In this document: in pieces, positions 48,555 through 58,281 of the stretch
Position numbering within the stretch: the stretch's first letter is position 1
Layout: each line of letters begins with the position of its first letter
Source of the DNA: Mesorhizobium sp. INR15
GTDB taxonomy: Bacteria > Pseudomonadota > Alphaproteobacteria > Rhizobiales > Rhizobiaceae
Length of the DNA stretch: 64,000 bases
NCBI RefSeq assembly: GCF_015500075.1
Contig: NZ_CP045496.1
Span: 3,854,001 to 3,918,000, forward strand
Direction: 5' to 3'
Position numbers and translations under genes: made by a program
The notes under the pieces: model-generated
What the model was told of the DNA's origin: nothing
Seen by the model: only the letters and a program-made list of their open reading frames with translations
Database searches by the model: none

Positions 48555-48983
48555 ATGGCCAAGCAACCTGACACCGATTCCTTCATGGACATGTTCAGCC
48601 GGTTCGGCCGCGACCTGAAGATGCCCAATGTGGATGTCGAGGCAATTCTCAGTCACCACCGCAAGAATCTCGAGGCGCTGGAAAAGTCGGCGCGGGCCGG
48701 CGCCGCCGGTGCGACCTCGCTGCTGTCGCGGCAGCGCGAGATGCTGCAGGACACGCTGCGGGAGGTGACCGATATGGCGCAGAGCTACAAGGCTCCGGGA
48801 AACCCGCAGGAACTAATGGCCAAGCAAACCGAGTTCGCCCGCAAATCCTTCGAAGCCGCGTTGAAGAATGCCGGCGAAGTGGCTGAACTGGTCAAGAAAT
48901 CCGGCAGCGATTCCGTTGATATCCTGCGTGCCCGTATCAAGGAGGCGATGGAGGAAATCCGCGCCGGATACGACAAGAAGTAG
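48555..48983 (+). CDS. Phasin-family protein
   Basis: A 142-residue, all-helical amphipathic protein of the phasin type, which coats polyhydroxyalkanoate granules. It has the opening DSFMDMFSRFGRDLKMPNVDVEAIL, heptad-like helices (KNLEALEKSARAGAAG, FARKSFEAALKNAGEVAEL) and a lysine-rich end. Rhizobial phasins of this size bind poly-3-hydroxybutyrate, but PHA synthase genes are not in the window. GGGGAGAAGAG precedes the ATG at 48555. A MaoC-type hydratase gene follows on the same strand. Confidence 0.82.
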   Translation: MAKQPDTDSFMDMFSRFGRDLKMPNVDVEAILSHHRKNLEALEKSARAGAAGATSLLSRQREMLQDTLREVTDMAQSYKAPGNPQELMAKQTEFARKSFEAALKNAGEVAELVKKSGSDSVDILRARIKEAMEEIRAGYDKK

Positions 48984-49195
48984 CCCTGAGGCTGACGCGG
49001 CTGATCGAGCCGCAGCGTCCATTTGCCCTAGGCGCTGGCTGCCGCCCATTGGTACGGGCAGCGGTTTCCGCCGCGTTACGGCAAGCGTGGATGCCATCCC
49101 GGCTGAAAAATGGCGGAACGGAATCGTGCGGAGCGAATTGACAGGGGCTGTCGGTTCGTGGTCCGGAGGCATGTGAAGCGATCGGGAAAGCAGGA

Positions 49196-49693
49196 ATGAC
49201 TGAAATACGGCCTAAAACGCCGCCGACCTACGTAGAATTGAGGACAATGGCCGGGCAAGAACTTGGCGTGTCGGACTGGACGACGGTCGATCAGAATCGC
49301 ATCAACCAGTTCGCCGAGTGCACGGGCGACCATCAATGGATCCACGTCGACCCTGAACGGGCGAAGCGGCAAAGCCCGTTCCGCACCACGATCGCGCATG
49401 GCTATCTGACATTGTCGATCATCGGCGCGCTGGCGCTTGGCATGGGCATAGTGCCTGAAAACACCCAAGCCGCCTTCAACTATGGCTTCGACAAGGTGCG
49501 TTTCCTGGCGCCGGTCAAAGTTGGCGCGCGGATCAGGCTGCGCGTCACGCTGCTGTCGATGGAGGACAGGGGGCCCGGCCAGTATCTGATGAAAGCCGCC
49601 AATACGGTTGAGATCGAAGGCGAGCAAAAGCCGGCGCTGACGGCCGAAACGCTGGTCATGCTCTATGAGCGCCGCAAACGGGCCGGCGCCTAA
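49196..49693 (+). CDS. MaoC-family (R)-specific enoyl-CoA hydratase-like protein
   Basis: A 165-residue hot-dog-fold protein of the MaoC dehydratase family. The catalytic Asp and His lie in FAECTGDHQWIHVDPERA, the hydratase-2 signature, and TTIAHGYLTLS is the following helix. Enzymes of this group hydrate enoyl-CoA to (R)-3-hydroxyacyl-CoA, and can supply monomers for polyhydroxyalkanoate; the phasin gene 212 bases upstream makes that link attractive, but it is inference. AGGA lies close ahead of the ATG at 49196. Confidence 0.88.
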   Translation: MTEIRPKTPPTYVELRTMAGQELGVSDWTTVDQNRINQFAECTGDHQWIHVDPERAKRQSPFRTTIAHGYLTLSIIGALALGMGIVPENTQAAFNYGFDKVRFLAPVKVGARIRLRVTLLSMEDRGPGQYLMKAANTVEIEGEQKPALTAETLVMLYERRKRAGA

Positions 49694-49870
49694 CGTATTT
49701 TAGATTCAGCCGGCCTGCGAGCAGCTGTGTCTCCGTCGCGAAACGCGAAGCGGAAAATCCGTGGCGCTGCCCGGCTCTTCCGCGAATTGCGCTTGTTCGG
49801 CGGCTTGCCGTTTACGGAACCACCTGAGCGCGATTGACGGACAGCGGCAACAGGGCCGGGCGGCGTCAAA

Positions 49871-51274
49871 TCAATGCGCCATGGCCGCCTCGAGCGTTGC
49901 GAAAATGCGCTCGTCCGCGCATTGGGCAACGTTGAAACGGAGGTAGCGGTTGGCGGTCTGCGACAGGCTGAACGCATTGCCGGGCGCCAGCACAATGCCG
50001 GCCGACAAGGCGTGGCGCGCCATTTCGGCCGCATCGACGCCTTCGGGCAGCCGGCACCACAGAAACATCCCGGCCGGCTGTTCTATCCAGGGTATGATGC
50101 CGATCGCCTTCAGGCGGCTGCTCGTGTCGCCCATGGCGCGTGAAAGCCGCGCGCGCAGCAATTCCACATGCTTGCGATAGCTGCCGTCCTTCAAGAGCGT
50201 CAACACCAGTTCGGCCGCGAGCCGCCCTCCGCCGAAGGTCGTGGCGATCTTCAGGCCGGTCAGCCCTTCGATCCAGTCGCGGGGCACAGCGATATAGCCG
50301 CAGCGTATCGAGGCCGATAGCGTTTTCGAGAAGCTGCCGATGTGGATGACCCGGTTGAGGCCATCAAACGCCGCCAACCTGGGGGCGGGGGTGTGTTCGA
50401 AGTCGGCAAAGATGTCGTCCTCGATGATGGTCAGCCCAGCCTGGTCGGCGAGTTTCAGCAAGCGATGGGCCGTTACCGGTGACAGGATGGCGCCGGTCGG
50501 ATTGTGAAGCGCGGAATTGGTGATGTAGAGGCGCGGCTGATGTTCCGTCAGCGCCTGCGCGAACAGGTCGATATCCGGACCCGACGGTGTATAGGGAACG
50601 CCGACCACCTTGACCCTGTGGGCGCGCAACAAGGCATGGAAATTGAAATAGCAGGGGTCGTCCACCAGCACCGTGTCGCCCGGCTCGAGCAGGAACCGGC
50701 ACAGAAGATCGATGGCCTGGGTGCCCGATTCCGTCAGCATGATCTGCTCGGGGGAGGCATCGATGCCATGTTCCGCCATGCGGCGAGCCAAGAGGTGACG
50801 CAATGGCGGCGAACCAAGCGGTGTGCCGTAGTCCGCCAGCGCAACGGCGTCGGCACGCGCCACGGTCCGCAAGGCACGGCGCAGCCCGGTCTCCGGCATC
50901 CATGAGGCCGGAAGCCAGCCGCAGCCTGGCTTGAGGGTGTCGTCGCCGGCTTCAAGCGACTGCCGGGAGACCCAGAGCGGATCGACGGCACGGTCGAGCC
51001 GGGGGCCAATCTCGGCGAGGGACAATGGCGCCAATGGCCCGGCCGCATAGAAGCCCGAGCCCGGCCGGGAACGGATAACGCCTTCCGCCGCCAGCCGTTC
51101 ATAGGCTTCGACCACCGTGGATTTGGAAACCTGCATGGTTTTGGCAAAGGCCCGGATCGACGGCAGCCGTGTTCCCGGCGTCAGCGTCCGCGCGGCAATC
51201 CTGTGCCGTATCGTCGTCATGACACCCCCGACAAGGGTTCCGTTTCTTTCCGTTCCTAAAGCTTTCTCATCCAT
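49871..51274 (-). CDS. MocR/GntR-type regulator with aminotransferase domain
   Basis: A 467-residue MocR-family regulator. The N-terminal GntR winged helix (about 15-85, TRLPSIRAFAKTMQVSKSTVVEAYERLAAEG) is joined to a fold-type I aminotransferase-like domain. The PLP-binding lysine is in IHIGSFSKTLSASIR, and LTESGTQAIDLLCRFLLEP and NPTGAILSP are typical. Such proteins sense pyridoxal phosphate or amino-compound adducts. It is divergent from an EamA exporter gene with a 105-base spacer carrying direct repeats, so it probably controls that exporter. Confidence 0.92.
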   Translation of the reverse strand: MDEKALGTERNGTLVGGVMTTIRHRIAARTLTPGTRLPSIRAFAKTMQVSKSTVVEAYERLAAEGVIRSRPGSGFYAAGPLAPLSLAEIGPRLDRAVDPLWVSRQSLEAGDDTLKPGCGWLPASWMPETGLRRALRTVARADAVALADYGTPLGSPPLRHLLARRMAEHGIDASPEQIMLTESGTQAIDLLCRFLLEPGDTVLVDDPCYFNFHALLRAHRVKVVGVPYTPSGPDIDLFAQALTEHQPRLYITNSALHNPTGAILSPVTAHRLLKLADQAGLTIIEDDIFADFEHTPAPRLAAFDGLNRVIHIGSFSKTLSASIRCGYIAVPRDWIEGLTGLKIATTFGGGRLAAELVLTLLKDGSYRKHVELLRARLSRAMGDTSSRLKAIGIIPWIEQPAGMFLWCRLPEGVDAAEMARHALSAGIVLAPGNAFSLSQTANRYLRFNVAQCADERIFATLEAAMAH

Positions 51275-51319
51275 CTGTACTGCTCAATCAGCCACGACAG
51301 TTTTGTTGAACTGTACCGC
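51275..51319. promoter_or_regulatory. Candidate MocR operator between the regulator and EamA genes
   Basis: Two direct repeats CTGTACTGC (51275-51283) and CTGTACCGC (51311-51319) lie 36 bases apart. An inverted pair ACAG/CTGT (51297-51300, 51311-51314) is also present. MocR proteins are known to bind spaced direct repeats. The first repeat touches the regulator's start codon, compatible with autorepression. Confidence 0.45.
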
Positions 51320-51379
51320 ATTGTCTCTGGCGATGCCACGCCCCCGACGCCGATACAGAACAAGCAAACGGAGCATGAA

Positions 51380-52243
51380 ATGGACAAGGCAGCGAGTGGC
51401 TGGTTAAGCGGATTCATCGGTGTTGTGATCTTCAGCGGATCGCTGCCGGCAACGCGCGTGGCGGTGATGGATTTCGATCCGACCTTCGTGACCGCGGCCC
51501 GCGCCGTGATTGCCGGACTGCTTGGTCTGGCGATGCTGCTGCTGTTTCGCCAGAAGCGGCCGGAGCGAGGAGATGTGCTGTCGCTGGTGATCGTGGCGCT
51601 CGGCGTGGTTGTCGGTTTTCCCTTGCTGACCGCGCTGGCGCTCAAGCACGTGACCTCGGCGCACTCCATCATCTTCGTCGGCCTGCTGCCGCTTGCAACG
51701 GCGATCTTCGGCGTGCTGCGCGGTGGCGAGCGTCCCCGGCCCGCGTTCTGGCTGTTTTCGTGCGTGGGCAGTGCACTGGTCGCGGGTTTTGCCCTGATGC
51801 AAGGCGTGACCGCCTCGCCGATCGGCGATGGCCTGATGCTGGCGGCGATCGTCGCCTGCGGGCTCGGCTATGCCGAGGGCGCTGCGTTGTCGCGCAAGCT
51901 CGGCGGCTGGCAAGTGATCTGCTGGGCGCTGGCGCTGTCCTTGCCGGTCATGCTGGTGCTGACGTTTGCAACGCAGCCGCCATCCTTTGCCGCGGTCGGG
52001 TCCAAGGCCTGGATTGGCCTTGCCTATGTCTCACTGTTCAGCATGCTGATCGGCTTCGTGTTCTGGTATCGCGGATTGGCGCTCGGCGGCATCGCCGCCG
52101 TAGGACAGTTGCAGTTACTGCAGCCGTTCTTCGGCCTCGCCCTGGCTGCGACGCTGCTGCATGAGCAGGTCAGCCCGATGATGATTGTTGTTACGCTGGG
52201 CGTCGTGGCGTGCGTGTTCGGCGCGAAAAGGTTCGCGAAATAG
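51380..52243 (+). CDS. EamA-family (DMT superfamily) exporter
   Basis: A 287-residue membrane protein with ten predicted helices in two EamA repeats (first around FSGSLPATRVAVMDFDPTFV, second around VGSKAWIGLAYVSLFSMLIGFVFW). Family members export amino acids, nucleosides or other small metabolites. It is divergent from a MocR-type regulator, a combination commonly seen for pathways of amino compounds. The ATG at 51380 gives a full first helix. It ends 28 bases from the convergent alcohol dehydrogenase gene. Confidence 0.9.
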   Translation: MDKAASGWLSGFIGVVIFSGSLPATRVAVMDFDPTFVTAARAVIAGLLGLAMLLLFRQKRPERGDVLSLVIVALGVVVGFPLLTALALKHVTSAHSIIFVGLLPLATAIFGVLRGGERPRPAFWLFSCVGSALVAGFALMQGVTASPIGDGLMLAAIVACGLGYAEGAALSRKLGGWQVICWALALSLPVMLVLTFATQPPSFAAVGSKAWIGLAYVSLFSMLIGFVFWYRGLALGGIAAVGQLQLLQPFFGLALAATLLHEQVSPMMIVVTLGVVACVFGAKRFAK

Positions 52244-52260
52244 ACCGGTTTCGATACTTC

Positions 52261-52270
52261 TTTTAGCCGG

Positions 52271-52276
<6 letters not shown>
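52261..52276. repeat. Perfect 16-base palindrome between convergent genes
   Basis: TTTTAGCCGGCTAAAA, perfectly self-complementary without a loop, spanning the stop codon of the alcohol dehydrogenase gene. With T-runs on both sides it could act as a small bidirectional terminator. Confidence 0.4.
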
Positions 52277-53311
<1,035 letters not shown>

Positions 53312-53443
53312 TGGCAACTCCTACCCAATCCCCAAGGCTTACGCCCCGGAAGTCGACGATAGCCGATTCCCTACGGGGTCAATGGGAAATCGATATGGCC
53401 AGAAACGCCATGGATTCCGGATCCGCCGGGTTTCTCTAGTTCT

Positions 53444-54094
53444 CTATTCGGCATCGATCTGGTTTTTGGGCGCGGCTTTCTGGAAGGCGGGCAGCGACAT
53501 GCAGGCGGCGTTGATGCGCGCGATCGTCGGGTAGGGCGTCAGGTCGACATCAAAACGGGTGTTGCTGGTGACTTGCGCGGCAAGGCAGATGTCGGCCAGC
53601 CCCGGTGTGCCGCCGTGACAGAACGTGCCGGTTTCGGGCGAAGAGGCCAGGAGCTTTTCAAGCGGCAGGAAACCCTCGTTCACCCAGTGCCGGAACCAGT
53701 TGGCGACATCCTCGTCGCCAGCGCCGAACAAGGCGCGGAGCGAGGTCAGCACACGCAGATTGTTCACCGGGTGGATGTCGCAGGCGATCATCTGCGCCAG
53801 CATCCTGACGCGGGCCCGGCCAAGCGGGTCGTTCGGCAGCAGCGGCGGGTCCGGCTGGGTCTCGTCGAGAAATTCCATGATGGCCAGCGACTGGGTCAAC
53901 AGCGTGCCGTCGCTCCAGATCATCGCCGGCACCAGCCCTTGCGGATTGACCGCGAGGTAGGCGGGTTCCAGGTGTTCGCCGTGGCGCAGGTGATGCGGCA
54001 CATATTTGTAGGTAAGCCCCTTCATTTCCAGCGCGATCCGCACGCGGTGGGATGTCGAGGAGCGGAAGTAATTGTGGAGGACGATATCATTCAT
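53444..54094 (-). CDS. maiA: Maleylacetoacetate isomerase / zeta-class glutathione S-transferase
   Basis: A 216-residue glutathione transferase of the zeta class. The active-site serine region NYFRSSTSHRVRIALEMKG is the classical SSxSxRVRIAL motif, with the glutathione-binding VNPQGLVPA and the C-terminal ADICLAAQ. It isomerises maleylacetoacetate to fumarylacetoacetate in tyrosine or homogentisate breakdown. No hmgA or fah gene is visible beside it, so a different GST role remains possible. The ATG at 54094 gives the family's usual length. It is divergent from the LuxR regulator gene. Confidence 0.87.
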   Translation of the reverse strand: MNDIVLHNYFRSSTSHRVRIALEMKGLTYKYVPHHLRHGEHLEPAYLAVNPQGLVPAMIWSDGTLLTQSLAIMEFLDETQPDPPLLPNDPLGRARVRMLAQMIACDIHPVNNLRVLTSLRALFGAGDEDVANWFRHWVNEGFLPLEKLLASSPETGTFCHGGTPGLADICLAAQVTSNTRFDVDLTPYPTIARINAACMSLPAFQKAAPKNQIDAE

Positions 54095-54292
54095 GCGCTT
54101 CACGACCGTTTGACCGAGGGTGGCGGCACATTCGGCCGATTTGAACAGCCCGGCAAGGCGTCGCATTTCGAAAAGCAACGGTTCTATCTGGCGGCCAAAG
54201 ATGGCAGTGTACTATTTGCCAATGATGCAGCCACTGTCGCGGGACTAGTCTGCGCCAGGCCGATATGGCCGCACTGAAATGGCTGACCTGAA

Positions 54293-54985
54293 ATGATTGC
54301 CATGACCGCTACCAACGACCGCGCCCGGTTCCTGATCATCGACGACCATCCGCTGTTTCGCGAGGCGCTGCACAGCGCCGTGCAAATGGCCTATCCGGAG
54401 GTCGATACGGTGGAGGCACGGTCGATTACCGAAGCGCTCGAACTGCTGGCGGGCACAAAGCCGTTCGATCTTGCGCTTCTCGACCTCAGCATGCCCGACG
54501 TGCACGGTTTCGACGGGCTGCTGCAACTCAGGATCCGCTATCCCAGGCTGCCGGTGGTCGTCGTTTCAGGCTACGAAGAACCCAAGATCATTTCCGAGGC
54601 TCTCTCTTATGGTGCCGCCGGTTTCATCCCGAAATCGGCGCGCAAGAGCGATCTGGCCGCCGCCATACGCTCGGTGATGGAGGGCGCGATCTACGTGCCC
54701 GTCACGTATGAGGGCGCGCCGCCGGACGCCGACAGCACCGACCGCGCCGACATGGTGCAGCGGCTTTCCAAGCTGACGCCGCAACAGTTGCGGGTGCTGC
54801 AGATGCTGCGGCAGGGCCTGCTCAACAAGCAGATCGCCTATGAATTGCAGGTCGGCGAAACCACAGTGAAGGCGCATGTCTCCGAAATCCTGCGCAAGCT
54901 CAACGTCTACAGCCGCACGCAGGCCGTCATCGAGGTTTCAAAACTCGACAATGCGGAGCTGTTTCGGGATCAGGCCGGATTTTGA
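54293..54985 (+). CDS. NarL/FixJ-type response regulator
   Basis: A 230-residue response regulator: receiver domain (about 12-128, phospho-acceptor Asp in LALLDLSMPD, switch Lys in GFIPKSARKSD) and a C-terminal LuxR-type helix-turn-helix (SKLTPQQLRVLQMLRQGLLNKQIAYEL to VYSRTQAVIEV). It converges with the hybrid kinase gene, the stops three bases apart, so it is the likely partner of that kinase. The first ATG is used; an ATG three codons later is equally possible. Targets are unknown. Confidence 0.92.
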   Translation: MIAMTATNDRARFLIIDDHPLFREALHSAVQMAYPEVDTVEARSITEALELLAGTKPFDLALLDLSMPDVHGFDGLLQLRIRYPRLPVVVVSGYEEPKIISEALSYGAAGFIPKSARKSDLAAAIRSVMEGAIYVPVTYEGAPPDADSTDRADMVQRLSKLTPQQLRVLQMLRQGLLNKQIAYELQVGETTVKAHVSEILRKLNVYSRTQAVIEVSKLDNAELFRDQAGF

Positions 54986-54988
54986 CAG

Positions 54989-56329
54989 TTAAGCCAGGAG
55001 ATGCGCCAGCAGTGCGCGCAACTGTGCCGGCTTCAGCGGCTTGCGCATCAATTCTATACCCGCCGCGCGGGTAGCCTTGGCGACGGCCTCGGAACTGTCG
55101 GCGGTAACGATCAACGCGGGCACGGCGCGGCCAAGATAGTCGCGCACTTCGGCTATGGTGGCGGTGCCGAGATCGCCGCCGTCGAGATGCTGGTCAGCGA
55201 TGACGATGTCCGGCACCCAATCGGTATCGCCGAGCAGGTCAAGCGCATCGTCGGTGGAGGTCGCGGCCCGAACAATGCATTGCCAGCGTTCGAGCAGGAA
55301 GGTCATGGCCTGCAGCACTTCGATGTCATTCTCGACGAGCAGCACCTTGGTGCCGAACAGGCCGTAGCCGCGTGGCCGCTCCATCTCGGCGACGCTGGCG
55401 ATGACATCGGCCGAGGCGCCGATGCCGACGGGAACGTCGATGTGGAAAATCGTGCCGCGCCCGACCTTGGAGGAAAAGGTGACGGGATGGCCAAGCGCGG
55501 CGGCCATGCGGCGCACGATTGCCAGCCCAAGCCCGAGTCCGCCGCCTTCAAGTTCAGCATTGGCCGACAAGGTACCTCGATGGAATTCCTCGAACACGGC
55601 CTCGCGCTGGTCGTCTGGAATGCCACAACCGGTGTCGGCGACATCGATGCGGATCGTGTCACCGCGATGCCTTGTGCCGACCAGAACGCCGCCGGAGCGG
55701 GTATAGCCCAGTGCATTGGAGAGGATGTTCTGCAGGATGCGGCGCAGCAGCGTCCTGTCGGAGCGGACCACGGCATTGACCGGCCGGAATTTCAGCGACA
55801 GGCCTTTCATTTCCGCGACCGGCTGAAAGTCCGAGCGCAGCGACGAAAACAGCGTCTCCAGGCTGACGTCGCTGATATCCGGTTGCACCACGCCGGCGTC
55901 GAGCTTTGAGATGTCGAGCAGCGTGCGTAGTAGATCTTCCATCGTCTCCAGCGAGCGTTCGACCTGCCGCACCAGCTTCTTGCCTTCGTCGCTGGTCTGC
56001 ACTTCGGCGAGCGCCGAGACGGACAGATGCGCCGCGTTCAGCGGCTGCAGCACGTCGTGGCTGGCTGCGGCGAGGAAGCGGGTCTTGGACAGATTCGCGA
56101 GTTCCGCGTTCTCCTTGGCGGCACTCAGGTCGATGTTCGACTGCTCCAGCCGGCGCAAGGTGGAGTGCAGTTCCTCGGTTCGCGTGCGCACCCGGTTCTC
56201 AAGCGAAATCGCGGTCTGGAACAGCGAAAAGGCATTGCCTTGCTGGTCCATCGACCGCTCGACACGGCTGACGAGTGCGGCGTTGATCTTCTTCAGTTTT
56301 TCGAGGTCGTTTATGTCCCTGAGCGGCAT
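54989..56329 (-). CDS. Hybrid histidine kinase with C-terminal receiver domain
   Basis: A 446-residue soluble kinase without membrane segments. An N-terminal coiled coil (about 1-95, ending ENAELANLSKTRFLAAASH) leads into the phospho-acceptor His in ASHDVLQPLNA. An ATP-binding HATPase domain follows (DTGCGIPDD and GGGLGLGLAIVRRM). A receiver domain occupies about 330-446 (LVENDIEVLQAM, IVIADQHLDGGDLG). Its start lies one base after the stop of the FIST gene, so the two are translationally coupled and the FIST protein is its likely sensor. The convergent LuxR regulator is the likely output. Confidence 0.92.
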   Translation of the reverse strand: MPLRDINDLEKLKKINAALVSRVERSMDQQGNAFSLFQTAISLENRVRTRTEELHSTLRRLEQSNIDLSAAKENAELANLSKTRFLAAASHDVLQPLNAAHLSVSALAEVQTSDEGKKLVRQVERSLETMEDLLRTLLDISKLDAGVVQPDISDVSLETLFSSLRSDFQPVAEMKGLSLKFRPVNAVVRSDRTLLRRILQNILSNALGYTRSGGVLVGTRHRGDTIRIDVADTGCGIPDDQREAVFEEFHRGTLSANAELEGGGLGLGLAIVRRMAAALGHPVTFSSKVGRGTIFHIDVPVGIGASADVIASVAEMERPRGYGLFGTKVLLVENDIEVLQAMTFLLERWQCIVRAATSTDDALDLLGDTDWVPDIVIADQHLDGGDLGTATIAEVRDYLGRAVPALIVTADSSEAVAKATRAAGIELMRKPLKPAQLRALLAHLLA

Positions 56330-56330
56330 G

Positions 56331-57515
56331 TCATTCCGCCGCCTGTCGCTCGCCAAAGGCGATGCCGGTGAAAGTCTGGTTCAGATGCATCGACCGGTAC
56401 TGCTCGCCGTAGGTGCCGAAGCCGATGACATTGTTGACCCGGTAAAGCTCCGAAATGTCGCGAAAGACCTGGCGGTTACGCGCATCCAGGCGGCGCAGCA
56501 CGCAGTCGAAACCGAGGATCATGTCGATGCCGCCCAGTCTCTCCTCGACATCCCTGAGTGCTGCGCGTGTCGATTCCACCAGATCCATGGGCTGGGCGAT
56601 CGACAGCACGACGCCGTCGTCGATGGCGCAGAAGAAGGACAGCGAGCCGTCCGGGTGCATCTTCTGGATAGAACGGCAATAGAATTCGCCGCCCACCTTC
56701 ACCACCACCGGATGGGAAGCGAAGCTCAGCGGCGTCAGGGTCTGCGGCAGGATGCCGACCGAGGCGGCGTATTCCTCCGCCGCATTGGTGGCATTGAACT
56801 CGCTGACGATGCGATGGTCGGGATCGGATGCCGTGACCACGAGCTTTTCATCGGTCGGAATGAAATTGTCGGTCTTGAAGACGTGGAAGGGAATTTCGGT
56901 GGCGATGAGCACGATGATGGCGCTGTCGGTGGTGACCTTGCCGTTCGAGATCAGACTGGTCGTTTCGAATTTCAGGTCGTCGCCGGCCGAGCCGCCGATC
57001 AGTGGGATATCGTCGAGGCCCCAGTGGATGGCCGAACTCACGGCCTCCTCGGCATAGGACAGGCCGTCGATAAAGCAGAGCGCGAACGTGTTTCTGGTCC
57101 GCCCGTGACCTAGGCGCCCGCGCAGTGACCGCCGCAAGGCCTCGACTTCGCCGGTGATCCTGTCCATGCCCGACGAGGACAGGTTGTCGACCATCGTGCT
57201 GACGGCGGTAAAGGTCGCCGAGGGAAGCAGCATGGCCAGCACATGGCCGTCCTCAAGACCTTGCGGCGTGATCTCGCCGGCGGTCGAGCAGCCGGCATGG
57301 TCGAGCGTCGGGGCGTGGGTTGCGAGTGCCTGAGAAAGGGCGCCGGCCTCGACAAGGCTCTGGGAAAAGAACAGCAAGGCAAAGCCGGCACCGATTGCAG
57401 CGGCTTCCGAGGCGATCGTCTTGGCGAACGCATCCATGTCGGGCTCATCCGTGGTGAGCGCCGACAGGCCGCATGCATAGCGCGTCCGTGAATTGCCCAG
57501 CGACGTCCTCCGCAT
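56331..57515 (-). CDS. FIST-domain signal-sensing protein
   Basis: A 394-residue cytosolic protein with FIST_N (about 20-215; AGCSTAGEITPQGLEDG, PLIGGSAGDDLKF) and FIST_C (about 225-385; HPVVVKVGGEFYCRSIQ, NNVIGFGTYGEQY) domains. FIST proteins bind small ligands, possibly amino acids, and are usually coupled to kinases or cyclases, as with the adjacent kinase gene. The ATG at 57515 includes the conserved leading strand but GGAGG is very close to it; ATG 57437 is an alternative. Sequence upstream of this start is antisense to the cox genes and is not coding here. Confidence 0.88.
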   Translation of the reverse strand: MRRTSLGNSRTRYACGLSALTTDEPDMDAFAKTIASEAAAIGAGFALLFFSQSLVEAGALSQALATHAPTLDHAGCSTAGEITPQGLEDGHVLAMLLPSATFTAVSTMVDNLSSSGMDRITGEVEALRRSLRGRLGHGRTRNTFALCFIDGLSYAEEAVSSAIHWGLDDIPLIGGSAGDDLKFETTSLISNGKVTTDSAIIVLIATEIPFHVFKTDNFIPTDEKLVVTASDPDHRIVSEFNATNAAEEYAASVGILPQTLTPLSFASHPVVVKVGGEFYCRSIQKMHPDGSLSFFCAIDDGVVLSIAQPMDLVESTRAALRDVEERLGGIDMILGFDCVLRRLDARNRQVFRDISELYRVNNVIGFGTYGEQYRSMHLNQTFTGIAFGERQAAE

Positions 57516-57690
57516 TCCTCCGACGCTGCCTTGGTGCGCGGCTGTTTTTTGCAGGCTTCTGGCGCGCGGGCGTCGAGCAACATTGTTGTCTTCAATCTGC
57601 GGTTTGGCAATGGGGAAGGGGGGCTGGCACGTTTGGATGCAGCCATGACCGAAAGTACAATGTTGCGAGGTTCCGGCGCCCTGTTTTTTG

Positions 57691-57717
57691 TGCGTTATGC
57701 GGTGTACGAATAACGCA
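57691..57717. promoter_or_regulatory. Long inverted repeat upstream of coxS
   Basis: TGCGTTAT-N11-ATAACGCA, eight perfect base pairs in each arm, 64 bases before coxS. It looks like an operator for a dimeric regulator of the cox operon, or of the divergent FIST gene whose start is 176 bases away. No regulator is known for it. Confidence 0.5.
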
Positions 57718-57780
57718 TGGCCGAAGCGCCAGCACCGCGTCGGCAACGTGATGACCAAGGTTGATACCCAGGGAGGATTC

Positions 57781-58281
57781 ATGTCGGACGTATCGTTGAT
57801 GGTGAACGGTAAGCGGGTCAGCGGCGTTGCCGAAGACCGAACGCTTCTGGTCCATTTCTTGCGCGAAAATCTCGGCCTTACCGGCACGCATGTCGGGTGT
57901 GACACCTCGCAATGCGGCGCCTGCGTCGTCCATGTCGACGGCAAGGCGGTCAAATCCTGCTCGATGCTGGCCGCCCAGGCGTCCGGGTCGACGGTGGTGA
58001 CGATCGAAGGGCTGGCCATCGGCGGCGATCTCCACCCGGTGCAGGCGGCGTTCAAGGAACATCACGGGCTGCAATGCGGCTTCTGCACGCCTGGCATGAT
58101 CATGACGGCGACCGACATGATCAACCGTCATCCGGAAGGTCTCGACGAGGCCACGGTACGGGCCGAACTGGAAGGCAACATCTGCCGCTGCACCGGATAC
58201 CACAACATCGTGAAGGCGATCCTCGCCGCATCCAAGACGATGTCCAAGGGTGCGAAGGGCAAGGCGAAACAAGCAGCTTAA
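57781..58281 (+). CDS. coxS: CO-dehydrogenase-type small subunit, 2Fe-2S (CoxS, form II)
   Basis: A 166-residue iron-sulfur subunit of the xanthine oxidase/CO dehydrogenase family. The N-terminal plant-type [2Fe-2S] cluster uses the four Cys in GCDTSQCGACVVHVDG and KSCSML. The C-terminal cluster has CGFCTPG and NICRCTGYHN. It passes electrons from the molybdenum site on CoxL to the FAD of CoxM. GGGAGGA precedes the ATG at 57781. It is first of three genes in S-L-M order, the order of form II enzymes. Its stop lies within a G-rich inverted repeat. Confidence 0.92.
   Translation: MSDVSLMVNGKRVSGVAEDRTLLVHFLRENLGLTGTHVGCDTSQCGACVVHVDGKAVKSCSMLAAQASGSTVVTIEGLAIGGDLHPVQAAFKEHHGLQCGFCTPGMIMTATDMINRHPEGLDEATVRAELEGNICRCTGYHNIVKAILAASKTMSKGAKGKAKQAA

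Noticed and set aside
57516..58055. N-terminal extension of the FIST gene by about 180 codons
   Set aside because: The extra part runs antisense through coxS and has no conserved domain; FIST_N begins after the ATG at 57515.
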